DNA of 64,000 bases. It comes from Streptomyces cylindrosporus (GTDB lineage: Bacteria; Actinomycetota; Actinomycetes; Streptomycetales; Streptomycetaceae). Position numbers and translations under genes: made by a program. Positions 42,474 to 51,600 of the stretch are shown here, one piece after another; within the stretch, counting starts at the first letter, position 1; every line of letters starts with the position of its first letter. The stretch is taken from positions 1 through 64,000 of the forward strand of contig NZ_JALDAY010000006.1 of assembly GCF_022698165.1 (NCBI RefSeq). Direction: 5' to 3'. Under the pieces are notes generated by a model. It was not told the origin of the DNA, did no database searches, and saw only the letters and a program-made list of their open reading frames with translations.

Positions 42474-43261
42474 CTACTTCATCCCGGCGTTCGCTTTGGT
42501 GCGGGCCAGTCGGTAGGACTCGGTGCCGGTATCGATGAGGGGGGCGTTGAAGGTGAGTCGATCCACGATGGCCACCGCGCAGAGCCGTGGATCAGTGAAC
42601 GTCTTCGACCAGCCATCTGGGAACGCCTCGTTGGAGGCGATCGCAATACTGTTCTTTCCTCAGGCTCGGTCAGAATCTGGAAGAGCATCTCGGCGCAGCG
42701 GCGGTCCAGTTCGAGGTAGCCGAGTTCATCGATCTCAAGGAGGTCGACGCGTCCGTAGCGGGAGATGATCTTGCCGAGCTGCTTGTCATCGGCCGCTTCG
42801 ACGAGCTCGTTCACCAGGGCGGCGGCGGTGGTGTAGCGGACGCAGTGGCCGGCCATGGCGGCCGCGGTGCCCGATGCGATGAGCAGGCGGGACTTTCCGG
42901 TGCCGGAGTCCCCGATCAGACACAGCGGGTAGCCCTTGGCGATCCAGTCGCAGGTGGCGAGGTTGTGGATGACGGCCGGATCCACATTGGGGTTGGCACG
43001 GTAGTCGAACTCGCGCAGGGACTTCTCGCGCGGGAAGTGGGCGGCCTGGATGCGGCGTTCGGCCCGGCGGCGGTCGCGGTCCTCTCACTCGGCGAGCAGG
43101 AGCTCGGCGAGGAAGCCGGCGTAGGAGAGCCCCTCGCGCTCGGCGCGGGCGATGGTGTCGGCGGCCTGGGCCCGCATGGTGGGTAGCCGCAGCATGCGGC
43201 AGGCGGTGTCGATCGCGGCGTCGGATGCCTGTGCGGTGAGCGCATGGTGGGCAGTGGTCAT
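42474..43261 (-). pseudogene. istB: IS21-family IstB ATPase, inactivated
   Basis: The ATG at 43261 starts MTTAHHALTAQASDAAIDTA, then LRLPTMRAQAADTIARAERE and GLSYAGFLAELLLAE. An in-frame TGA at 43085-43087 follows. The frame then continues as ERRIQAAHFPREKSLREFDY, Walker A GDSGTGKSRL and Walker B LLEIDELGYLELDRR. Near 42660 a one-base shift moves the rest (NSIAIASNEAFPDGWSKTF ... DRLTFNAPLIDTGTESYRL) to another frame ending at TAG 42474-42476. Two inactivating lesions make it a pseudogene. Confidence 0.75.
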
Positions 43262-43480
43262 GGCGACTCCTTGCGGTGAAGGTGCAGCAGTTCGTCCCAC
43301 TGCTCCAGACGGGGCAGAGGCCGGACGTCATCGAGCAGGGACTTGGCCAGACGGCGCGAGGTGAGGTGGCTGACCTGCGGCAGTTGAGGGTCCATGGGCT
43401 CGGGATGTTCTGGTACTGCTGGTGGCGGTACAGCAGCGGCACCCTGACCAGGGCGGTGGTGCCGTCGTCCTCGCCGAGCG
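43262..43480 (-). pseudogene. IS21-family IstA C-terminal remnant
   Basis: Directly upstream of istB, the leftward sense contains LSHLTSRRLAKSLLDDVRP-like and LPRLEQWDELLHL-like segments ending at the istB start. The rest of the transposase is missing; the 80-bp repeat copy at 43481 marks the break. It is split over two frames. Confidence 0.35.
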
Positions 43481-43560
43481 CCCGGGCGCGGCAGCGCGCA
43501 AGACCTTGTAGCCGCTCGGTGCGCAGACGCGCAGACCGCCGGCTACTGGCCGGCGGCCAT
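43481..43560 (+). repeat. 80-bp direct repeat, right copy
   Basis: The partner of 35061-35140, in the same orientation, 8,420 bp away, 72 of 80 bases identical. It preserves the RKTL-stop coding end (now TTG TAG) and the hairpin CCGCCGG-CTACTGG-CCGGCGG at 43536-43556, although no LysM-BTAD gene precedes it. Confidence 0.75.
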
Positions 43561-43667
43561 GTCCCCGCGCTCGGGCCGCTGTCGTCCGGGGCGGGGCTGG
43601 AGGCTGAGCGGGCCAAGCTCGTCCAGGCAGAAGCCGACTTCGGGTTCGACGGGTATCGGCCCTCGCG

Positions 43668-44219
43668 TCACAATGGGTTGGGGTCACGCAGGCCGACTGC
43701 GTCATGCCGCCAGAACGGCTCTGCATAGACCAGCGTCCCCGTCATCCATGGCTCATGCTCCGGGAACCTGATGACCTGAAAGGCACCGTCCGGGATACGC
43801 AGGGACGGCTTTCGGAAGCCCAGGCCGCCACCGGGCACGAAGCCGAAACGCGAGTAGTAGCCCGGATCGCCCTCCAGGAAGACGAGGGGAACGGCCCGTT
43901 CGGCGAGGACCTCCAGTCCGTGTCGGACCAGGGCCGAGCCGATACCGCGCTGATGGAGTTCAGGCATCACTGCCAGCGGACTGAGTACTTGCACGTCAAC
44001 CAGTCGGCGAGGTGCATCGAGAAGACTCCGGGTGAACATGACATGCCCGACGACCTGCCTGTCGTGCTCGGCGACCAGCGAGAGACCATCCTGGGGCGTG
44101 ATGGTCTCGCGCAGGGTATCGACCAGGTCGGCCACGACAAGGCCGTGGTCACCGAACGCCTGCAGGTGAACATTCCGCACGGCCTGTCGGTCACTCGGAC
44201 GTTCTTCGCGAAGATCCAT
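43668..44219 (-). CDS. GNAT family N-acetyltransferase
   Basis: 183 residues from the ATG at 44219. It matches the COG3153-like group: RPSDRQAVRNVHLQAFGDHG, VGHVMFTRSLLDAPRR, the acetyl-CoA site LHQRGIGSALVRHGLE (Q-R-G-I-G-S at about 107), and GDPGYYSRFGFVPGG. It transfers an acetyl group from acetyl-CoA to an unknown amine. It stands alone with no operon partners, just outside the right repeat. Confidence 0.82.
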   Translation of the reverse strand: MDLREERPSDRQAVRNVHLQAFGDHGLVVADLVDTLRETITPQDGLSLVAEHDRQVVGHVMFTRSLLDAPRRLVDVQVLSPLAVMPELHQRGIGSALVRHGLEVLAERAVPLVFLEGDPGYYSRFGFVPGGGLGFRKPSLRIPDGAFQVIRFPEHEPWMTGTLVYAEPFWRHDAVGLRDPNPL

Positions 44220-44464
44220 GCCCGGAGAGTAAAGGCCCCTCCGGGTGGCTTGCACACGGTTTTGGAGCCCGGAAGGACACGCGGCCAGTGACCGCTCAGT
44301 CGCACACAAACCACATCCGAACCGAACGCTCGCTCCTACAGGGCGAAGGTTCACTGATGCGGCACTAGATGGCTGCGCAATGGCACGGCTGACCAGGCGC
44401 TTGCGGTTGCCCAGCGTCCGGGGACGGGAGGGGCAGGCCGGCGCACCGGTGCTGTGCTGGTGCC

Positions 44465-46366
44465 TCATGGCTGGGCTTGCGCATGGTGGCGGGTCAGGGC
44501 CTGCCAGCGCCGTTCGAAGTCGTCGACCTGCCCGGCGAGATAGGCGGTGGTGACGGGCTTGTTGTGCTGCGCAGTGATCCCGTGGGCTGCGCACTCCTGT
44601 GCAAGGGCGTCCAGCGAAGGACGGCTGCTGCGCACCCGGTGCCCGGCCCACAGGTGGTAGATCCGAAAGGGCAGGAGGTAGCGGCGCAGGGTGGACGGGC
44701 TGACCGGCTTTCCGCCGCGGCCCGTCATGCCCTTCTCCTGCGCGAGCAAGGCCGACAACTGCTCGGCCTCCCGCGTCGAGGACTGAAGCTCCCTGCCGCG
44801 CTGCCTCTGGAACTGCGACCATGCCAGGTAGTAGCGGTCGACGGTGGTCAGTCCGCCCGCCGCGGCGGCCGGCTCATCGTCGTCATCGGCCGGCGGGATG
44901 TCGATGGGGGCGTGCACGCGGGGACCGCGCCGCTCCCTGGCCGCCTGCGCACCAGCGCCCGCGGCCGCCGCCTCGGGCTCTACCTCGCCCGGCCGCGGCT
45001 CGTCGACCCGGTCGTCGTCGGGCTCGCCGGCTTCCTGGCCGGCGGGCTGGTGCCCTGCGTCGAACTCACGCTGCCGGAAGGCGTCGACATAGTCCTTGAG
45101 ATCCTCGCCCGTGATGGGGCGGCCGCCCGGGCCGGTGACGTTGTCCCGCTCCAAGACGTACGCGGCGAGCGCGGCCGCGTCGGGGTACGCCCCCCGCTCC
45201 TGCACGTACGCGAGCCAGGCGTTGGAGAAGGAGTCGCGCCAGGACAGATCATCGTCCGTCTGCCGCTCCTCGGCAGCGGATTCGGGCCACGGGCCGTAGC
45301 GCTGCTGGAGAACCTGCAGCAGCGGCCGCAGTTGTGCGCCGGAGAGCCGTCCGCCGGCCGCCGCGGTGATGCCGTGCTCCTGAAGCCAGCCCGCGAACTG
45401 GGCAGCGGTGGGCTCGCTCTGGAAGGTTGCGGCCCACGCCTGGCAGGCGTCGGCGAAGCCCTGGGCTGCGTCCGTGCCCCTCTGCCCTGCCCCGGGTGAC
45501 GGCTCAGGCTCAGCCGGTGAGGCCTCCCGTTCCGGTGGTCCTGCATCAGGAGGCCGTCGGCCCGGTTCACCCTGTGGGTCTGCCGCGGCCACAAGCGCGG
45601 GATCCTCCGACCGGACGGGGGCGGGCGCCCGTTCGCCAGTGACCGTAGATGCGACCGGCACTTCGTCGATGCCGGCAGCAGCAAGACCGGCGGGAGCCGT
45701 CTTGGCGAGCGGCACGCCGTAGCGGGCCAGCCGCAGCGGCATCAGGGACTCCACCGGGGCCTTGCGGCGCCACGCCCGGCCGAACCGCGAATGCAGCCGG
45801 GCCCGGTAGACGAGTCGTTCCTGCTCCAGCTTGATGACCTGCTCGTAGGAGCGCAGCTCCCACAGCTTCATCCGGCGCCACAGGAGGAACGTCGGCACCG
45901 GCGAGAGCAGCCAGCGCGTCAGCCGCACGCCCTCCATGTGCTTGTCGGCCGTGATGTCCGCGATCCGGCCGATGGCGTGCCGGGCGGCCTCCACGGCGAC
46001 GATGAACAGCACCGGGATGACGCCGTGCATGCCCACGCCCAGCACGTCCGGCCAGGCGGTGGCGGCGTTGAAGGCGATCGTGGCCGCCGTCAGCAGCCAG
46101 GCCGTCTGGCGCAGCAGCGGGAAGGGGATCCGGATCCAGGTCAGCAGGAGGTCCAGGGCCAGCAGCACACAGATGCCCGCGTCGATGCCGATCGGGAAGA
46201 CGCAGGCGAAGGTGCCGAAGCCCTTCTTGATGGCCAACGCGCGCAGGGCCGCGTACGAACCGGCGAAACCGATGCCGGCGATGACCACCACCCCGGCCAC
46301 GACCCCACCGATCAGGACCCGATACCCCCGGGTCAGCCGGGGTAACGCACCATCCCCCGCAACCAC
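44465..46366 (-). CDS. DUF2637 membrane protein, plasmid-spread (SpdB2) like
   Basis: The GTG at 46366, after AGGGGAG, gives 633 residues. Four transmembrane helices lie at about 15-135: IGGVVAGVVVIAGIGFAGSY, FGTFACVFPIGIDAGICVL, AWLLTAATIAFNAATAW and VIPVLFIVAVEAARHAI. This is DUF2637, typical of Streptomyces plasmid spread (Spd) proteins that help intermycelial transfer. A long cytoplasmic, acidic and Pro-rich part follows, with two or three related helical units (QFAGWLQEHGI...; AWLAYVQERGAYPDAAALAA; QLSALLAQEKGMTGRGGKPV) that resemble DNA-binding repeats. Its place in a conjugative segment supports a spreading role. Confidence 0.72.
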   Translation of the reverse strand: MVAGDGALPRLTRGYRVLIGGVVAGVVVIAGIGFAGSYAALRALAIKKGFGTFACVFPIGIDAGICVLLALDLLLTWIRIPFPLLRQTAWLLTAATIAFNAATAWPDVLGVGMHGVIPVLFIVAVEAARHAIGRIADITADKHMEGVRLTRWLLSPVPTFLLWRRMKLWELRSYEQVIKLEQERLVYRARLHSRFGRAWRRKAPVESLMPLRLARYGVPLAKTAPAGLAAAGIDEVPVASTVTGERAPAPVRSEDPALVAAADPQGEPGRRPPDAGPPEREASPAEPEPSPGAGQRGTDAAQGFADACQAWAATFQSEPTAAQFAGWLQEHGITAAAGGRLSGAQLRPLLQVLQQRYGPWPESAAEERQTDDDLSWRDSFSNAWLAYVQERGAYPDAAALAAYVLERDNVTGPGGRPITGEDLKDYVDAFRQREFDAGHQPAGQEAGEPDDDRVDEPRPGEVEPEAAAAGAGAQAARERRGPRVHAPIDIPPADDDDEPAAAAGGLTTVDRYYLAWSQFQRQRGRELQSSTREAEQLSALLAQEKGMTGRGGKPVSPSTLRRYLLPFRIYHLWAGHRVRSSRPSLDALAQECAAHGITAQHNKPVTTAYLAGQVDDFERRWQALTRHHAQAQP

Positions 46367-46770
46367 GCCCCCACTCCCCTGCCCGCCTACTCACCTACCA
46401 CTCAACGCGCAACCTTCACTCTCGCACACAGCCAGCCCTCTTGGACACCGTCATCACCCGGCAATAACACCATCTTCGGCCGCCACCACGCACGTTCCGG
46501 GAGCAAAGACGGACCACTGCACCAACCCCACTCCCCTCACCACAACAGCGGATCTGACAAGGCCTGTCCGACCCACCCCTGCGGGGCGTTCACGCGCGTG
46601 CCTGATCAGGCATGTCTCAGCGGGTTGAAGATCGTTTCCCGTGCGGCGGGTGATCGCTCCCCGTCAGCTGACGGTCCAGGCCATCCACGCCGGCGAGGGC
46701 AGTCCGGCGGTGACGCGCGGGCCGGGGCAATGGCCCCAGCCCACGTGTCGCGTAGGTGTGAGCGTCCGAT
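46367..46770. other. 404-bp intergenic stretch
   Basis: I see no gene, RNA or clear repeat. It separates the plasmid-like DUF2637 gene from the NmrA-like/HxlR pair and may mark a change in gene origin. Confidence 0.4.
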
Positions 46771-47394
46771 TCACGACTCCTGCACGCTGACGGCGGCCCG
46801 GTGATGGCGGGGGGCCTCGGTTTCGTCGAGTAGCGCGACCGCGAAGTCCGCGTAGGTGATCCGGCTGGCCGGGTCACCGTGCTCAGCGATCCGGTACCGG
46901 CCGGTGCGCGGGCCGTGATGGTCGAAGTCACCCGCCGGGGCCACATAGGCCCAGTCCAGGTCGTACTTCCGCAACTCATCGAGGCCTGCGGCGTGGCCGA
47001 GGGAGAAGGAGCGGTACTCGTTCGGGTAGCCGGGTTCGTCCATCAGCGGAGCACCGGATGCCCCGGGCATGACCGACGCGAGTCCGACCACCACGAGGCG
47101 GTGCACGCCCGCCTTGGCCAGGCCGGTGGCCAAAGCGCGGGACGAGGTTGTGAAGAACTCGTGCGGTGGCGCGGACAGGTCGGCAGCGGCGCTGATAGCA
47201 GCGTCGTGCCCGGCCGCCGCATGCTCGACGCTCACCGTGTCCGTGACATCGCCCGCCACCACCCGAGCGTCGGTCAGGTCCCCGTGCCCCGCGGGATCGC
47301 GCACCACGGCGGTGACTCGGTGACCGCGCCGCCGCGCCTCGGCGACGGCCTGCCGCCCGGCCCGGCCGCCCGCACCGAAGACCACGATATCCAT
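46771..47394 (-). CDS. NAD(P)-binding NmrA/SDR-like protein
   Basis: 207 residues. The N-terminal Rossmann motif is VVFGAGGRAGRQAVAEARRR (GxGGxxG), followed by VTAVVRDPAGHGDL and VVAGDVTD. It is an atypical short-chain dehydrogenase-like protein of the NAD(P)H-binding type, likely a redox sensor or isomerase/reductase. It is divergent from the HxlR gene, with which it probably forms a regulatory pair. The substrate is unknown. Confidence 0.78.
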   Translation of the reverse strand: MDIVVFGAGGRAGRQAVAEARRRGHRVTAVVRDPAGHGDLTDARVVAGDVTDTVSVEHAAAGHDAAISAAADLSAPPHEFFTTSSRALATGLAKAGVHRLVVVGLASVMPGASGAPLMDEPGYPNEYRSFSLGHAAGLDELRKYDLDWAYVAPAGDFDHHGPRTGRYRIAEHGDPASRITYADFAVALLDETEAPRHHRAAVSVQES

Positions 47395-47500
47395 GTCGAA
47401 CCGCCTCTCACCGGGGCCGGAAACCCGCGCGTCCCGGCCGGTTCCCGGACGCTATCGAGGACTGCGGTTACCGCTGGGATACCGCGGCTAGGGTGAGGCC

Positions 47501-47941
47501 ATGAGCAAACCCCTGCCCGCCGACATGTTCGACGAGCTGTGCCCGTCCTCGCTCAATCCGATCCGATTCGGTGACAAATGGGCAGCACTTGTCATCCGCT
47601 GTCTTGAACACGGGCCGCGCCGGTTCTCCGAACTGCGCGTGCCGCTGCACCGCGTCACCCCCAAGGTGCTCACCCGGACGCTGCGGTCCCTCGAACGCGA
47701 CGGCCTGGTCAAACGCACCGCCTACGCCGAGGCCACTGTCCGCGTCGAGTACGAACTGACGGCGCTGGGCCGCAGCATGCTCGAACCGATCGCGGCGGCG
47801 TGCGCCTGGACGGAGAAACACTGGGACGAACTGCTCGACGCCCGCGAGTCGTACGACAACCCACGGGCCTCAACCGCGCCGGCTGACGCCTCGGGCCGTG
47901 TGCCCGCACGGCCCAAACACCCGGCGCAGTCCGATCGCTGA
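47501..47941 (+). CDS. HxlR-family transcriptional regulator
   Basis: 146 residues. The winged helix of the HxlR family spans about 20-110: GDKWAALVIRCLEHGPRRFS, then VTPKVLTRTLRSLERDGLVK, RVEYELTALGRSMLEPI. The Pro/Ala-rich tail is not part of the family. HxlR proteins respond to electrophiles or redox signals; the divergent NmrA-like gene is the likely target. The 106-bp space between the two starts should hold the operator. Confidence 0.85.
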   Translation: MSKPLPADMFDELCPSSLNPIRFGDKWAALVIRCLEHGPRRFSELRVPLHRVTPKVLTRTLRSLERDGLVKRTAYAEATVRVEYELTALGRSMLEPIAAACAWTEKHWDELLDARESYDNPRASTAPADASGRVPARPKHPAQSDR

Positions 47942-48184
47942 ACAGGCACGGAGCCACCGGCAGGCCGGCTGTCTCCTCGAGTGCGGTCAACCGGTCCGTC
48001 CTTTACAGCCCTTGCGGCACCAGAAGCCCTGAGGTGGGCCTGTGTTGTCCCCTGCGATCGTTAGCAGACAGCTCGCGCGATCTTGCGGCTGCGGCTCCTA
48101 CCGTGTACGGGAACCCTGACGCGGCCGTAGGGTCCGTCCGCGATGCTGACGGGAACCAGGGCAGATCATGGCGTCATATTCTGA

Positions 48185-48430
48185 GCATTTGGACCGGGAG
48201 AGTCGGCCGTCCGTGACCGGCTGACCGGGCTGCACGAGGAGTTTGAACGGATCCGCAGGCAGATCGGCGAGGCCGAGGACCGGCTACACCGGTTGGCCAT
48301 CACGCGGGAAACTCTGGACTCCTTGCCGCCGGATACCGACACTCCAGGCGACACCGGGCCCCCGGATGCCTCCCAGGAGGGAGAGTCGGCAGGCTCGTCA
48401 GAACCAGCACCCGAAGAGGCCGCACCCGTC
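48185..48430 (+). pseudogene. possible fragment of a small coiled-coil protein
   Basis: An open frame without a good start reads RLTGLHEEFERIRRQIGEAE, DRLHRLAITRETLDSL and then a Pro/Gly/Glu-rich stretch. It looks like the N-terminus of a coiled-coil Streptomyces protein. It is joined to an ISKra4-type relic near 48415-48430. Confidence 0.3.
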
Positions 48431-49182
48431 TGTCGACCGGGGAGAAGAGCTGCCGCAAGCGGATGGCCACCCTCGCCGTCGTCCACGACGCGGATCCGGC
48501 CGTGCGCCGGCCACACGACATCATCGCCCCGCCCGGCGGCCGCACCACCCGCCGCACCCCGCGCAAGGGGCCCAAGGCCCGCGCGAAATGGCTCACCGCC
48601 TCGGTCCAGCACGACGCGGACCACGTCATTGCCGCCGCGTTCGACGAGGCCCAAGCCCGTGACCCGCAGCACCGCCGGTGCTGGGTGGTCCTGGTCGACG
48701 GCGCCGCCCACCAGCTGGAGTTGATCCATGCGCAGGCCGCCCGACGGGGCGTCACCATCCATGTCGTCCTCGACATTGTCCACGTGATCGAGAAGCTGTG
48801 GGCGGCCTCGCGGTGCTTCCACACCGCCACCGATCCAAACGCCGAGACCTGGGTCGGCACCCAGGCCGCCCGGATCCTGGCGGGCGACGCCCTCGGCGCC
48901 GTCACCGGCATCCGTACTCAAGCCGACCGGCTGGACCTGTCCCCAGATCAACGGGCAGCAGCGGACCGGGCCTGCCGCTACCTGGAGAACAACGCCGCCT
49001 ATCTCCACTACGACCAGGCACTCCAGGCGGGATGGCCGATCGCCAGCGGCATCGTCGAAGGAGCAGCACGACATCTGATCGCCGACCGACTCGATATCAC
49101 CGGCGCCCGCTGGGGCCTTGACGGTGCCGAAGCCGTGCTCCAACTCCGCGCCCTGATCACGAACGGCGACTTCAACAACTAA
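48415..49182 (+). pseudogene. ISKra4-family transposase, 5'-truncated
   Basis: From about 48430 the frame reads STGEKSCRKRMATLAVVHDA, then RRCWVVLVDGAAHQLELIHA, HVVLDIVHVIEKLW, and the C-terminal GWPIASGIVEGAARHLIADR, DITGARWGLDGAEAVLQLR. These match the C-terminal two thirds of ISKra4 transposases, with the DDE-type acidic residues likely at VDG, VLDIVH and VEGA. The N-terminal part is missing; the C-terminus is intact to TAA at 49180-49182. Confidence 0.65.
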
Positions 49183-49574
49183 TGGGTATTCCACGCGGCC
49201 CGTGAACATCAACGCCTCTACCCCGGCCCTGACCAGCAGAAGTACAGCCTCACGGCTTGATCCCGACCGTCACTTCAGAGGATCCGCACCCGCCTCAGAA
49301 CCCAGTGTGGGACGGTCCCGATTCACTCATCGCCGACACTGTCTGAGCGTTCTGTCCTGACCCTGGTGTGCCGTTTAGACAGGGCCGTAAACGGCATGGT
49401 GATCTTGCAGGGATGAGGGCCTACTGGATTGGGCGGGGACTGCCACATTGAGCGCAGCCGCCAAAGGTCTTACGTGTCGCGCAATGCCTCGCTGGCACCG
49501 CTCGACTGCGTCTGGTGAGGCGTGGTCGATGACGGATGACCGTAGCGACGGCTGGCTGTTCAGCCAAACCGCAG
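49183..49574. other. 392-bp stretch between the ISKra4 relic and the SDR gene
   Basis: No gene is supported. It probably holds the right end of the ISKra4 element and other IS debris; I could not place a terminal repeat by eye. Confidence 0.35.
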
Positions 49575-50414
49575 TCAGGCACCGTCGGTTATGTCAGTGA
49601 GACGTGCCGTATCGCGCTGGGCCTCGACCTCGGCCAGCCGCTCGGACAGGGCCGCTTGGAGAAACCGGTAGGAGTCACTTCCCAGGACCAGTCGCAGCGG
49701 GGCAGGGGTCTGCTCCACACTGTCGATGATGCGAGTGGCCATCACTGCCGGGTCACCAAGAGAAGGCCGACTCCGGTCCTGGGCTGCGCGGGTCATGGCG
49801 GCTGGTGTGTCGTCATACTCCGACAGCGGGGTCGCCATCTGAAGGCTGCTGTAGCGGAATTCGGTGCGCGCGCCTCCGGGCTCGACGATGGTGACGCCGA
49901 TACCGAACGGAGCGACGTCCTTGGCTGTGGATTCCATGAATCCCTCGATGCCCCACTTACTGGCGTGGTACATGCAGGCGCCGGGGTTGGTGGCCTGGCC
50001 CCCGTAGGTGGAGATCTGGATGATCCGTCCTCCGCCCTGCTCCCGCAGGTGCGGCAGTGCAGCCCGGGTGACCTGGATCGAACCGATCAGATTGGTGTTG
50101 AGGATGCCGAGGATCTGCTCGTCGGTGACCTCCTCGGCCGCGCCGAACAGCCCATAACCCGCGTTGTTGACCACCACGTCGATCCGCCCCAACTCGGTGA
50201 ACGCGCGATCGACGACCTCCTTGACGGCGGGGGTGTCGGTGACGTCGAGGGACGCCACCCAGAACGTATCGCCGTACTTGGCCATAAGATCGTCCACGGA
50301 TCCAGGCCGACGGATCGTGCCGGCCACCTTGTGGCCCTTCTCGAGCAGCAGCTCGGTCATGTGCCGACCGAAGCCGCTGTTGACGCCGGTGATGAACCAG
50401 GTGCGCTGTGTCAT
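49575..50414 (-). CDS. short-chain dehydrogenase/reductase
   Basis: 279 residues from the ATG at 50414, after AGCAAGGAGTACGCC. This is a classical SDR: cofactor motif TWFITGVNSGFGRHMTELLL (TGxxxGxG, about 8-15), NNAG at about 85, Ser of the active site in QISTYGGQ (about 137), and the catalytic YHASK at about 152-156. It reduces or oxidises an unknown alcohol or ketone. It is divergent from the XRE regulator at 50576, which probably controls it. Confidence 0.87.
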   Translation of the reverse strand: MTQRTWFITGVNSGFGRHMTELLLEKGHKVAGTIRRPGSVDDLMAKYGDTFWVASLDVTDTPAVKEVVDRAFTELGRIDVVVNNAGYGLFGAAEEVTDEQILGILNTNLIGSIQVTRAALPHLREQGGGRIIQISTYGGQATNPGACMYHASKWGIEGFMESTAKDVAPFGIGVTIVEPGGARTEFRYSSLQMATPLSEYDDTPAAMTRAAQDRSRPSLGDPAVMATRIIDSVEQTPAPLRLVLGSDSYRFLQAALSERLAEVEAQRDTARLTDITDGA

Positions 50415-50575
50415 GGCGTACTCCTTGCTGGGGAAGAGGAATTCCTGCGCGCCCCGGTGTTCCCGAGGCCTCGTTCTTGATCCTGCGCCCACAGCGTGTG
50501 GCCTGGCAGTGCCCCCGTGTTCCAGGTAGTGACAGGGCCCCCGCAGCTGGAGAAGCGGCGCGTTACCGTCGGAGG

Positions 50576-51448
50576 ATGGACACAGCAGACGGCAGCAATG
50601 CCCTTGGCGAGTTCCTACGGGCCCGTCGCGAACTCGTCCGGCCGGAGGAAGTAGGGCTTCCTGCCGCGGGGATCCGCAGAGTGCCCGGGCTGCGCCGGGA
50701 GGAGGTCGCGATGCTCGCGGGCATCAGCGCCGACTACTATCTGCGTCTGGAGCGCGGCCGGGATCGCAACCCGTCGGTTCAGGTGCTCGACGCTCTCGCG
50801 GAGGTGCTGCAGCTCGACGCGGACAGCGCCGCTCATATGGTCGAGCTCGCCCGGCCCAAGTCCCGCCGCAGGCAGCCCCTGCCTCGCACCGAGCGTGTGC
50901 CTGACGGTATCGCGATGCTGCTGGACACGTTCGCCGTGCCCGCCTTTGTGCAGAACCGGTGCATGGATGTGCTCGCCGCCAACCGCCTGGCCGTCGCCCT
51001 GTCGCCGCACATGGCGCCGGGCGTGAACCGTCTGCGGGCCCTGTTCACCGAACCCCTGGCGCAGCAGCTGCACATGGACTGGGAGCAGGGCACGGCGGGT
51101 GTGGTTGCGCAGCTGCGCGCCGCAGTCGGCGCCGAGACGGACGATCCGCGCCTGACTCAGCTTGTTGGTGAGCTGAGCCTGAAAAGCGAGCGTTTTCGAC
51201 GCTTGTGGGCCCGCCACGACGTCCGCCGTTGGGAGGGAGCCACTACACGCCTGCGCCATCCGCAGGTCGGCGAGCTGCATCTGCGCCGCGAGAAGCTGGC
51301 CGTCACCGGCTCCGACGGGCTGCTCCTCGTCGTCCACTACGCGGAGCCCGGCACGCCCTCCGCCACTGCGCTCGCCCTGCTTGGTTCCCTGTCTGCCGAG
51401 CAAGAGGCCACAGGGGCGCCCCGCACGGGCAACGGCCCGGGCCGTTGA
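50576..51448 (+). CDS. XRE-type regulator with MmyB-like ligand domain
   Basis: 290 residues from the ATG at 50576, with GGAGG directly upstream. The HTH at about 8-75 has LGEFLRARRELVRPEEVGL, RRVPGLRREEVAMLAGISAD and YYLRLERGRDRNPSVQVLDA. The C-terminal MmyB-like domain (about 110-275) has VPAFVQNRCMDVLAANRLAV and FRRLWARHDVRRW. These regulators bind small molecules and usually control a neighbouring oxidoreductase gene, here the divergent SDR. Confidence 0.86.
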   Translation: MDTADGSNALGEFLRARRELVRPEEVGLPAAGIRRVPGLRREEVAMLAGISADYYLRLERGRDRNPSVQVLDALAEVLQLDADSAAHMVELARPKSRRRQPLPRTERVPDGIAMLLDTFAVPAFVQNRCMDVLAANRLAVALSPHMAPGVNRLRALFTEPLAQQLHMDWEQGTAGVVAQLRAAVGAETDDPRLTQLVGELSLKSERFRRLWARHDVRRWEGATTRLRHPQVGELHLRREKLAVTGSDGLLLVVHYAEPGTPSATALALLGSLSAEQEATGAPRTGNGPGR

Positions 51449-51600
51449 TACTGGCCCGGCAAGACCGGGACGGTGCGCTCAACCGAAGCCCAGAAGTAGG
51501 TTGCCGTGAAGGAAGGCCCCAAAGCAACGAACTCTGACGCGGCCTGTGTAGCCACGGGCGTGTCAGTTCGCGTGAATGGCAGCCGCACCCTCGTTCAGCT

